From: Oscarella lobularis
Taxonomy: Eukaryota > Porifera > Homoscleromorpha > Homosclerophorida > Oscarellidae
Reading direction: 5' to 3'
Length of the DNA: 64,000 nucleotides
NCBI RefSeq assembly: GCF_947507565.1
Contig: NC_089190.1
Location: 1,674,001-1,738,000 of the forward strand
Below the pieces are notes generated by a model that searched no databases, was not told the origin of the DNA, and saw only the letters and a program-made list of their open reading frames with translations. The number at the start of each line of letters is the position of its first letter. The first letter of the stretch is position 1. The position numbers and the translations under genes are program-made. Below, in pieces: positions 52,091 to 64,000 of this stretch.

Positions 52091-55000
52091 ATGACGTTCC
52101 AAGACAAAGCTGCGCAGAACCCGCGCGTAAAATGGCGAAAACAGGTCGTCGAGAGAACGAACGGCGACGCGAGCGAGACGACGCCTCTCGAAACGCTCCA
52201 AGTGCGGGTCGAAAAGGCGGAGGGAAGAACGCAGGAACTCGTTCGTCGTCTCGCCGCTCTGGGCTACTCGTCGGAAGCGAAACGCCAAGCCGAATCGACG
52301 AAATCGGCCAAAGGGAACGACGACATCGTGCGAAGCGCGTTGAAACGCGTCGAAAGGACCGAGGAGGCGCTAGAAACGATCAAATCGCGTGTCGATTCGG
52401 TCCAAAAGGAGCAGGAAAGCGCCAAATCGAGATCGAGTCCCAAAGCGAAAAAGGATTTCACAGTCGAATTGCGAATGGCAAAGTCGAGTCAATCGAAACT
52501 GGAAAAGCAAGTCGAAAAATTGACGTCAGCACTGGACGTTGTCACCAGTAATAAGATGGCTCTGTTGACCCAGCTGGAAAACGTGAAAGGAGGAAAGCAG
52601 AGAGCAATCAACAAGGTAACAGAGGTGAGATACAGTAGTACAACACTCTGTTCACCTCAGGACACCTCACGCACCACCAGCTCTATATACTAGACTAGAT
52701 AATGATGGCCTTTCGTGAGCCATCATGGGATCCCCGAACACCCCCAGCACATTCTTATTACTCTACTCTAATTTTTGTAAAGCCTTTTGCTTAATTTGCA
52801 TCACACTGCCTAACCATGTGAGTTGGCATGCTTTATTTTCCGCAAAGCCTACAATTTGGCCTCTTATGTAAGCGGGACACAGCTATACCTCTCCTAACCC
52901 TAACGTCTGCCCCTTTGGGTGATCGTGTCACGAGGCCCATTATCAGCTCGCAGTTGGGTTTGCGTGCTGCGAGCACAGCTCGCAGCACAACAAACCCAAC
53001 GTGCTCCTTTACTGCGTTCCCTTCATGAACGTTACTGATAAAGCTCATTGCTATGTGCCCGTTATTTTTAATAGTATTTATCCTCGATAATGTAGCCTGC
53101 ATAATATGCCTACTGTACACGTTCCTGAAAAGTTTTGAACACAATCCGGGTTCCTATCTACTGTGACGTCACCTTTTTATGTACATTTTGTTCAAAATAC
53201 GGGAGAGTATGATAGGCAAGGGCACCCCTTAGAATCATAGATAAGGGCCCAGCTCTCTAATATATTACAGGAGAGTCGGTTTGCCAGTCTCTGTAATTTC
53301 ACTGTAATTTATTACACGAGAGAACAGTTGGCTAGTCTCTGTAATTTCACTGTAATTTATTACAGGAGAGTCGGTTGGCCAGTCTCTGTAATTTCACTGT
53401 AATTTATTACAGGAGAGAACAGTTGGCTAGTGTCTGTAATTTCACTGTAATTTATTACAGGAGAGAACAGTTGGCCAGTCTCTGTAATTTCACTGTAATT
53501 TATTACAGGAGAGTCGGTTGGCCAGTCTCTGTAATTTCACTGTAATTTATTACAGGAGAGTCGGTTGGCCAGTGTCTGTAATTTCACTGTAATTTATTAC
53601 AGGAGAGAACAGTTGGCTAGTCTCTGTAATTTCACTGTAATTTATTACAGGAGAGAACAGTGTGCTAGTCTCCTTAATTTCACTGTAATTTATTACAGGA
53701 GAGTCGGTTGGCCAGTCTCTGTAGTTTCACTGTAATTTATTACAGATCAAAGATAAGGGCGCAGCTCTCTAATCCCTTAGAATCAAAGATAAGGGCCCAG
53801 CTCTCTAATATAGGCAAAGGCATCTTTTTGAATCAAAGTTAAGGGCTTAGCTCTCTAATATAGGCAAAGGCATCCCTTAGAATAAAAGATAATGGCCCAG
53901 CTCTCTAATATAGGCAAAGGCATCCCTTAGAATAATAGGTCCCGAACACTACATAGTATTGAGTTGGCCTCTCTATTTCTAGTTGAAAGAGCAGTTGGAT
54001 AGCGAAATGAAATTGCGTGCCAGTTTGGAAGAGTCGCACAACTGTCTGTTGGAGAAGATTCAGTGCGTCGACGGAGTCGTTGAATTGGCTCGGAGGGACG
54101 TGAAATTGTTGACGCGAGATTCGGAGTCGTTGAGGAGGGAGTTGATCAAGGGAAGAAAGGAGTTGGAGTTGGAGAAAGATAGAAGGAAATCGGCCGAGAT
54201 GCAGACTGAAGAGTATAAGGCTACTATAGGTAGGAGCTATTCAAATATTTTGGATATGAAAGACTATTTTGAGATTTCTTTGCTTAGCTTCTAAGGACGC
54301 TGATTTGGAAAAATTGAGAAAATCCAATGATGTGAGTGCAGTGAGAGGCTTTGGGATTGGAGTTAGTTGAATCATAGGATATTAGCGAGAGAAACTCGGA
54401 GCTTGAGAAAATGGTAAAAAAACTTCAAAGTGGAAAGAAGAAGGACTCTGGACGAATTAGGGAACTCGAAGTCGGTTTAGACGGGTGTGATGATTGGAGT
54501 TATTTGGAAAGTTTCGCTTCTTTTAGGTCGATAATGGTAGGCTGAAAGATGAATTAGATTTTATGCGGAAGGACAGAGAGTCGGTGGAAAAAGGTAGACA
54601 GGAAACCGAAAGACTGTTGGGGGAAAGACAGAGCGAGGAACGGAATGTGCGAGGGGAATTGGAAGACAAGATGCGGAGTTTAGAAATTGAAAGGTGAGCA
54701 ATGAAGTTTTCAGTCTGAGAATGAAAACTGGTGTTGCTAGGGACGACGCGAGAAGAAACGAAGTGCTTCTGAGTGAAGAACTAGCAGAACTGAAGGAAAA
54801 GTTGAGAAACAGTCAATTAGATAAGGTAACGTACATAAGATAGATGACAATTTTTCGTTCATTTTGTTTAAAAGGAGAGTGACTTGGTTCGTCAGTTGAG
54901 GGAAGAGTTACGCGTCACGTTGGACGAAAAGAATCAAGTGATGTCAACGAAGGAGGAGCTTTTGGAAGAAGTAGAATGAATTACATAATCATCAATGATC

Positions 55001-57294
55001 TGCGATAAAGTTATGTCGTAGGTAAATCAAGCTATTGACGATATGGCGAAAGAGCGTGACCAACTCACCTCTCAGCTGAGTCACTTGCAAGTAAGATCCC
55101 AGTGGAAATTCAGAGAGCTCCGTAGTGGTACATTTTTTTTCTGTCTACGTAGAACCAGTTAGACGAGTCAGAAAGTAGAAAGACAAGTCTAGAAGAAGAA
55201 TTGAATAGGTCAAAGGAATTGCAGAGGACGTGGCAGAATCGTTCTGTAAGCAAACCGTTGCGCAGGAAATCTTCTAAGGAAACTAGGCCCATTTTAGCAA
55301 GACAAAGTTGCTCTCGAAGCTCTAAAGGTCGAACTAACAGCCGCAAAACTGGAAAGAGATCATCTGGAGAGCGAGTACCGTAGAGAAAAGACGAGACTCG
55401 AGCAGATTGAAAGGGAACGAAACGAATGCAGAGACAAGGTGATAAGAAAACGTAGAGAAGCGACTACCCGTCTACGTTTTGTTTCTAAGGTTTTTGCTGC
55501 CGAGAAATCTTGCCGAGTTCTCGAGGAGGACAATTGCCGGCTAGCCGATTCGCTTGAGTCTCTGATGTCGTCAAATCACGAACTTCAAGCGGCGATGCTT
55601 AGTCTGAAAGGGGAGCTCGAGCGAAAGGTCGACGCGTTGGCGTCGGCCGACGAAATCAAAGTCGTCTGGGAGACGAGCTTGGAGCGGCTGCAGAACGAGG
55701 TGGGACGGTTGCAGGGGCAGCTGATCGAGGCGGAGAAACGCGTGCCGCGTGAAAGTGCCAAAGCCGCGGAGAGAGTCGCCAAGACGTGGACGGAGAATCG
55801 GCGGCTGAAAGAGGAGGTGGAGAAGACGAGAGAGGAAATGGAGGGGCTGGAAAAGGAGTTGGTCGCAATGAAAAAATTGAGGTTGAGCAGGCGGTGTTCT
55901 TTCTTTTCGAATCAGGAACGTTTTTGTTTTCTAGGGATGAAGAGGAGAGGAGAGCGAGGTTGAATTTCGTTCAAATGGAGGAGGAAATTAAATCGAGGGA
56001 CAGGCAGGGTACGGCTAAATTGAAGGCCGTGTCTCAAGAGAATAAAAAAGTGCGTGGGGTTGGTAAGATTTTTGGTTTTGTTCTAGTGTTCATTTTAGCT
56101 TTCGTCGTCTTTGAGCAATTTGCAACGACAGCACGAGACGAGTTTGATAGTGAAGGCTCAGCTCGAGACCAAGGTTCAAGCGCTTGAGACCGAACTTGCC
56201 AAGCTAAGAAGAGACGTTATGGGACTGAGAGGGCAGCTGACGAATGCGAGGAAGACGGCGCAAAAGACGGAGGAGAAGCGGTACGAGGAGAAGCAGAATT
56301 GGATGCGCAGAGGCGAAGTAAACGACGCGGCGAGACTGAGAAAGGATTTGGAGATTATGGCCGAAGCGCAGCGAAAGGCTGAAAAACTTTTAGAGTTAGT
56401 ATAAGCACTGGAGGCTTTATCTTTGTTAGTTTTCTTTCTAAGGGAACAAGCTAGGGAACTGGAGAGGCTAAGACGATCTAGTGCTATGACTGAAGAACAA
56501 TTGAAGGTGGTTCATTTTATTGTTTTTAGATTATCTTTAAGTTTTGCTCGCTAAGGCTGCTTTGGCTGAAAAGGAAGGGGAAATGAGACGAATTGAGTCC
56601 GTCACACAAGATGCCATGGAGAAGTCATCGCAGGTAAACCCTGCTATATAAATTTCTATATAGTCTTTCTTAGTCCTCCTTCAGGCGTCTTCTCAGTTGC
56701 AAGAGCTTAGAGATTTGTACGAGTCGCAAGTAGTGGAATTGAACGCTGAACTATCTGAAGCAAAGTACAATTGAGACATGTTAGTATGTATTATGTAATC
56801 CCTGGTGCCTTAGAAAATTTCAGGCTGATTTGGAAAAGCGGGGAGCTGCTCAGCAAATAGAATTGCTTACGGCTCGAGAAAAGGCAAAAAGTCAGGCTCG
56901 CCGAGCTCAAGAAGTCGTTAAGGCAAAATGGGAAGATGGGGCCCCCCTCCAATATTTCATCCAAATTGTTTGTGCAGGCTAGTCGATTGATGATAAGCAA
57001 GTTGGCTAGTCAAGCTGAGAGCGAGCAGCAAATGGCCAAAGGATCGCTGGAACGAATTAAATCTCGATTAGAGTTAGAAAAAGAACTGTCGCATAGAACC
57101 GCAAAGAAGTATCAGCACCTCAAGGTAAGACGCAATCTGAGATAATAAGCGCACCTGCACGTATTCTTAAAAGCTTTGAGGGATGTGCGCGTGCTCCTAA
57201 TTAAGCAATTTCGTCTGTGTAGGTGACAAGCGCTTTGCGTTGCGAGGAATTGGCAAGAGAGCTCGCCGAGATGAAAACTCAGAATTCTCACTAG
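52091..57294 (+). CDS. Long coiled-coil protein, unidentified
   Basis: The first exon (52091-52615, 175 codons) reads MTFQDKAAQNPRVKWRKQVV and then heptad-rich sequence (LETLQVRVEKAEGRTQELVR, LEKQVEKLTSALDVV). After a 1.37-kb intron filled with repeats, the coding frame resumes at 53983 and continues through many short exons to a stop at 57292-57294 (ELAEMKTQNSH). Throughout it is Glu/Lys/Leu/Gln-rich (SLRRELIKGRKELELEKDRR, LEEELNRSKELQRTWQ, LAELKEKLRNSQLDK, LASQAESEQQMAKGSLER). No other domain is visible. By composition it is a rod-like scaffold of about 1,000 residues of the CCDC kind; I do not recognise the family with confidence. Exon ends inside the coiled coil are the least certain in the window. 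It ends only 70 bp before the RNF207-like gene. Confidence 0.75.
52702..52726. repeat. Short perfect inverted repeat in the coiled-coil gene's first intron
   Basis: ATGATGGC and GCCATCAT, 8-bp arms around a 9-base loop. It may mark one edge of an inserted element; a CCCGAACAC phrase near it recurs near 53941 at the other side of the repeat block. Confidence 0.4.
52953..53000. repeat. Imperfect palindrome with 21-22 bp arms
   Basis: GTTGGGTTTGCGTGCTGCGAG is followed after a few bases by its near reverse complement ending AACAAACCCAAC. It could be a hairpin in a non-autonomous element inserted in the intron. Confidence 0.6.
53213..53935. repeat. Nested satellite: 47-48 bp array inserted within a 50-bp-unit array
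   Basis: Ten copies of a 47-48 bp unit (CTGTAATTTCACTGTAATTT, then ATTACAGGAGAG) run from about 53275 to 53745, with two interspersed variants after GAGAG (ACAGTTGGCTAG and TCGGTTGGCCAG). The array is flanked on both sides by copies of a second unit of about 50 bp (GGCAAAGGCATCCCTTAGAA, then AGATAAGGGCCCAGCTCTCT): one copy upstream, about four downstream. All of it is within the first intron of the coiled-coil gene. Confidence 0.9.
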
Positions 57295-57363
57295 GTACTA
57301 CAATTGCGGAAATTTTATTATAATTATGAAGTCAGTTATTTATCTTGTACGGGACTCTCAACT

Positions 57364-60091
57364 ATGTCTGGTCTGCCGTTGGCTGGTCTAACGTCGGGCT
57401 CCTCGGCTAGTCTCGATACGAGTCTTTTTTCGTGTCCGGTATGTGCTAACGCGTTTACAGAGCCGAAGCTCCTCGCCTGCCTGCACTCCGTCTGCACGCA
57501 ATGCGTCACCCAGAAAGGGGAGGAGCCGTTCAAGTGCCCCATGTGCTGGTGAGTAATTTTGAGATTTCGGCCCCGAAATTCTGCACGTTTGTCTGTCTCA
57601 GCGACATTTACGCGGACAGCGAATCAGATTCGTTTCAAGCGCAGGACGATCGGCTATTGGATCGTTTGAAAACCGCAATGACTCCGCCCCTCGCCGAATG
57701 CGTCAACTGTGACGCAAAAATTGCGCGAGTCGAGGCGATTTTCTGTCACACGTGTGACCAAGTGCTTTGCGAATCGTGCCGAAAGTTGGTGCACGCTTCG
57801 AAAATGTTTGCATCGCACAAAATCGGGCCAATAACGCGCGAAACGGAGAACGAACGTATTTGCAGTGAGTTCCTCTCGAAAACGAGGTCAAGTTCTTATG
57901 CAATTGTTTAGAAATGCACGAGAAACCATTAATTATGTTTCTGGCCGAATCGAGTCGACTCCTATGCGTCAAATGCTTCAACGAGCTCGAATCGTAAGCA
58001 CAATTCCAACACGTGTTCCATCACGTGATGACCATCTTTTCCCAACAGCGAAAACAAGGCGCTCTGCATCGATCTCGACGTCGCATACGAAGTCAAGCGC
58101 TCCGAATTGAACGAAAAAGTCGTCGCGTGTCAATCGCTAGCAAAAGCGGTAGCGGAGGGCGTCGAAAAAGCGCGAAATCTTCTCGAAGACGCACGTGCGT
58201 CGGCAACACGCGAAAAAGGCGACGTCGAAGCGTTGCACGCGTCTCTATTGGTATTCGCTAGTTGTATTGAGCACGAAGAAGGCTCATTTTCACGTCTAGG
58301 ATACGTTAGCTAGTAAAAGGGCGTCTCTTTTCGAGGAAATCGAACGGTGCGTCGAAACTGGATTTTCGGGTCCCTTCTTCTTTTTAGGATTTTTTTCTGT
58401 TGCAGTCTGAAGGCAAAGTCTCAACAGAATCTCTCGAGGCATCTACAGGATTTACAAGCGTTTCTGCCGACTATTGAGGTAGGATTTTAATTAAATTATT
58501 AAATTATTAAGTGGTGATTTAATGAGAAATTTTCTCAGTTTAATTTAGCGCTATGCGAGAAGGCTAGTCAAGAATTCGATAAGTATTCGTTTTTAGAACT
58601 ATTTGATGTGAGTTTCTGTCACCCAGTTGATTCTTTGGTTGAACGCTTTTTTTTTTCTAGAGTGCCACCGAACGACTTTCTCGTCTAGTAAATTGGCCCC
58701 ATCACGTGCCGGATGAAAAAGAAAGTCAAATTGTTGTGAACATGAGAGACGAATATGCTTGGTACTCCCTAAATCAAAACACGTCAAATTTCATATAGGC
58801 GAATCCTTCTTCCAGCTGTCTTCACCCGCTCTTGGAAGAAGAATTCTCGCTCTGCCTTCCCTCCTTCAGCACGTTCACAACATTCTCCTTCAGTCCTCCT
58901 ACAAGGTAAGAAGTCGCAACTGGGTATGAAACTATTTCCCTGCATCTGTCATGGCACGGACTCAAAGCTGGCTTTTGTGCATCGGCTGGGAGTCAGACTT
59001 ACTGATGCTACATAGAATTTTTGCGCACCATAGTCAAGGAGGAATCCTATCCTATTTGATTAATAATCGCAAGTACATTTTTTAGAAACTACGGAGAGGA
59101 GAAGCAACTCTCGTCGTCCAATGGCGCTCCCGGGTCGACGGGAAAGCGTTTGAGCTTCAGCGCAGGCGCTGTCGCCAATGGAAATAGTCCCTTTGCGGAA
59201 CACTGCAAGACGTTTAATCCGAGACTAAAGGTAAGGGATACAGACTCTAATTATCACACCTCGTGTATGTCGTTCTCTGTAGAAACTTCAAACGAAGATA
59301 ACGTCTCTAAAAGAAGAAGTGCAGGACGTCCACCGAGATTTGACGAAGCGAAAATGTCATCCAACCAAAAACGACGTAAGAAATTCCATCGTATAACAAA
59401 CTTGTTTGTATATGTACACCACGCCAGGTTACCGACATCGTAGCTAAGTGCAAGAGCATAGACGTGGCCCTTGCGTCGCAGAAAGAAGTTCTGGAGAAGA
59501 GACGAAATTCTTTCGAAAGGGCGTGGAACGATACTCTGAGTCGCGTCGCTCTGGAACAGGAAATCTACCAAGGTAAGGCTTTAGGGATGCTGGGAGGTCT
59601 AATTAGTTATATATAACGCGTTCCCTTAGCTCAAGTGCACGAGGTCAATAAATTGCAGCAGGATAATCTTCGTCTTGCTACAATCACTGAATCAATACAA
59701 CCCTTCTTGAAGTCTCTTGTAGCTGCGTCTGAGCGAAATGATCCGAGGTAAGAAGAGAAAGCCAAGGTCCTTGGAGAGGGAGAGTCGATTTGGGGTTTTT
59801 AGATTGAATCAGGCTGCCGTCACTCGGGCGCAGGAGAGACAGCTCAAGTCTCTCTTTCATCAAATAGATGAAATTCATCCTAACACAAAGCAAAGGCAAT
59901 ACACGTCCTCCTTTGATAATATTATTAATAATCTCTTGTGAAGGATTCGAGCCATAGAGGGTATCAAGCGAAAACCGGACGCAAAATCGGCTACGAAATC
60001 GGCTGACTCATTCGATGGCATTGCAAAAGCGAGGGGACTCCTTAAAACGGCTCACGGTCAAAGAAGCAAAGCCGACCCGAAACAAAGCTAA
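57364..60091 (+). CDS. RNF207: RNF207-like RING and B-box protein
   Basis: Probable E3 ubiquitin ligase of the TRIM-like class. The start MSGLPLAGLTSGSSASLD is followed by a C3HC4 RING (FSCPVCANAFTEPKLLACLH through KCPMC), a B-box (CVNCDAKIARVEAIFCHTCD, LCESCRKLVHASKMFASH), the segment ERIC...MHEKPLIMFLAESSRLL, CVKCFNEL and ALCIDLDVAYEVKRSEL, and a long helical region (LSRHLQDLQAFLPTIEFNLA, FDKYSFLELFDSATERLSRL). Later exons give LEKRRNSFERAWNDTLSRVA, IYQAQVHEVNKLQQDN and a short basic tail ending RSKADPKQS. About a dozen exons. The order RING, B-box, then a second Cys pair before the coiled coil matches RNF207, a regulator of cardiac ion-channel trafficking in vertebrates; that role cannot be assumed here. 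All zinc ligands in the RING are present. Confidence 0.8.
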
Positions 60092-60267
60092 GTAAGATAG
60101 ATACAGTAGATACATTGAATGACGTGATGGGATGGATAGCCGGTCTATCTTGATTCCCAACGGATAATGATTCTAACGTACTGTATACACGGCAAATTGA
60201 CTAGACAGACAGCATTCAGCTAGGAGTTCACCACCACCACAACAACATAAATTGATAGACGTTCAGT

Positions 60268-62966
<2,699 letters not shown>

Positions 62967-63265
62967 GATCTGAAGTGTTGGAAAAAAGGATCTGCACGTG
63001 ACTGCGAGAGCAGACTGCGTTTCTTCACAGTCAGCGTTACGTACAGCGTCGGAAACGACGACTCCAGCTTCCAAAAGCTCGCACGAGTCAAGCGCAACAT
63101 GACGGTGGATGCTGGAAAGGAGCAATCACGTGGATAGCGTCGCGCACGTTATAAAATTCGCTTCTTTGTCAAATCCTACAAGTCACGCCCAATATAGTAA
63201 ACCCCATCTAATGTAAAAGTGGATTTTTGCTGCAGTAAAGAATTCTGTAGAAGTGTAACAACGCC

Positions 63266-63277
63266 CACGTGACGTCA
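63266..63277. promoter_or_regulatory. Overlapping E-box and CRE in the ALDH4A1/membrane-gene promoter
   Basis: CACGTGACGTCA joins a CACGTG E-box and a TGACGTCA cAMP-response element. It lies between the divergent starts at 62966 and 63322, about 45 bp upstream of the latter. Function inferred from the motif only. Confidence 0.4.
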
Positions 63278-63321
63278 TAATCAAACATCCCGTACGTGGG
63301 CTGATAAAGAGACGACGAGCG

Positions 63322-64000
63322 ATGGCGTCGACTCGCACCCGCTGCTGCTGCCTTGGTTTCCTCGTCACGACGACGATATTTTTGATTATCAGCACCTCTA
63401 TACTCGCGGGCGGCGTCTTGAATCGCATACGCGGCGGCTATTTGAACGTGAGCGACGATTTGCCAGCGTACAATACGACGGCTGGCTATTGGCAAGCGCA
63501 CGTCGTCACGCGTCTCGTCTTCGCGGTACCAGTAGGCCTAATGACGGTGAGTCGACGCGCTATCTAAGCTCGAAACGCGATCGCGTCCTTTTGCAGCGGT
63601 TTGGTTGCCTACTTCCTAGCAATTTGTGCGCATAGAGGGAGAGATTAGGCTTATAAGGCGACGCGATTAGTCTAGAGCCCCATTGAGCCTTTACTTCAGA
63701 GAAGAGGCGGAAGTACGGGGCTCCGGGGTTGGCGACGTTTTGACTCGAATGCGGTTTTTGACGTCACTCCCGCGCAATAGGGCTTGGTCGGTTGGCACGC
63801 AAAAGGCGGCCTCGTAACCGGAATCACGACCTGGTTCTCGCTCTACATCGGCTGGGGCTGCTACATGAACCTGGGCGAAGATGCGAACGGCTACCTGAGG
63901 TAAAAAGCGACCGCGCGTGGGATTGTTATGGGAACCAACGATTGCTAATACTGTCTTATTCGATTAGTCGGTCCGGCGTTTTTGACTGGATACTAGGCCG
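63322..64000 (+). CDS. Multi-span membrane protein, partial (continues past right edge)
   Basis: The first exon begins MASTRTRCCCLGFLVTTTIF and contains a long hydrophobic segment (FLVTTTIFLIISTSILAGGV), then a short polar loop with possible N-glycosylation sites (NVSDD, YNTTAGYW) and a second hydrophobic segment (VVTRLVFAVPVGLM). The next exon (about 63781-63900) gives GLVGWHAKGGLVTGITTWFS, LYIGWGCYMNLGEDANGYLR, adding another probable span. A further exon starts near 63968 (SRSGVFDWILG). The Cys cluster before the first span could be palmitoylated. The pattern suggests a small four-span protein of the claudin/tetraspan kind, but I do not recognise the family. The 3' part is missing. Confidence 0.65.

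Noticed and set aside
52833-53144. 103-codon minus-strand frame in the long intron
   Set aside because: No domain, sits across a palindrome and repeat-rich sequence; probably chance or a decayed element.
53213-53935. CRISPR-like array
   Set aside because: Repeats are contiguous with no unique spacers, lie in an intron of an animal gene, and have no cas genes nearby.

Overview
This is a eukaryotic, animal-type window. It carries spliced genes with very short introns (often 45-60 bp, GT-AG), gene spacings down to 70-170 bp, and animal-specific domain sets: cadherin repeats, C1q, Ig, laminin N-terminal, fibrinogen-related, death and RING/B-box domains, and a DH-PH exchange factor. The dense layout, balanced base composition and a coherin-like cadherin (a class known from choanoflagellates and sponges) point to an early-branching animal. 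My best guess is a sponge, possibly a homoscleromorph such as Oscarella or Corticium. The species is inference.

Bases 1-22,600 are an adhesion-receptor locus. On the minus strand (11,615 to beyond base 1) lies a giant coherin-like cadherin. It has a signal peptide, an usherin-like LamG/laminin-N head, about 24 cadherin repeats and a TMEM132/coherin-like cohesin region, with the 3' end outside the window. Head to head with it on the plus strand (12,858-22,601) is a complete second receptor: nine C1q-like domains, one Ig domain, fifteen cadherin repeats, one membrane span and a short tail with three NPxY motifs. A small death-domain gene sits between them.

Bases 23,000-29,500 hold an LRRC71-like leucine-rich-repeat gene, a 1-kb GC-rich block I cannot explain, and a ficolin-like secreted protein (collagen-like plus fibrinogen-related domain).

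Bases 29,500-39,000 are housekeeping genes: DDOST and DHX33 in a divergent pair, then MTHFR and PEX14. Bases 39,700-45,000 hold a multi-exon DH-PH RhoGEF. Bases 45,900-60,100 hold ALDH18A1 (proline synthesis), an LRRC34-like gene paired divergently with another small LRR gene, a long coiled-coil gene whose first intron carries a nested satellite, and an RNF207-like RING/B-box gene. Bases 60,268-62,966 hold ALDH4A1 (proline breakdown), minus strand. A membrane-protein gene runs off the right end.

Exon boundaries come from reading splice sites and checking reading-frame phase by eye. They have not been tested against RNA data.
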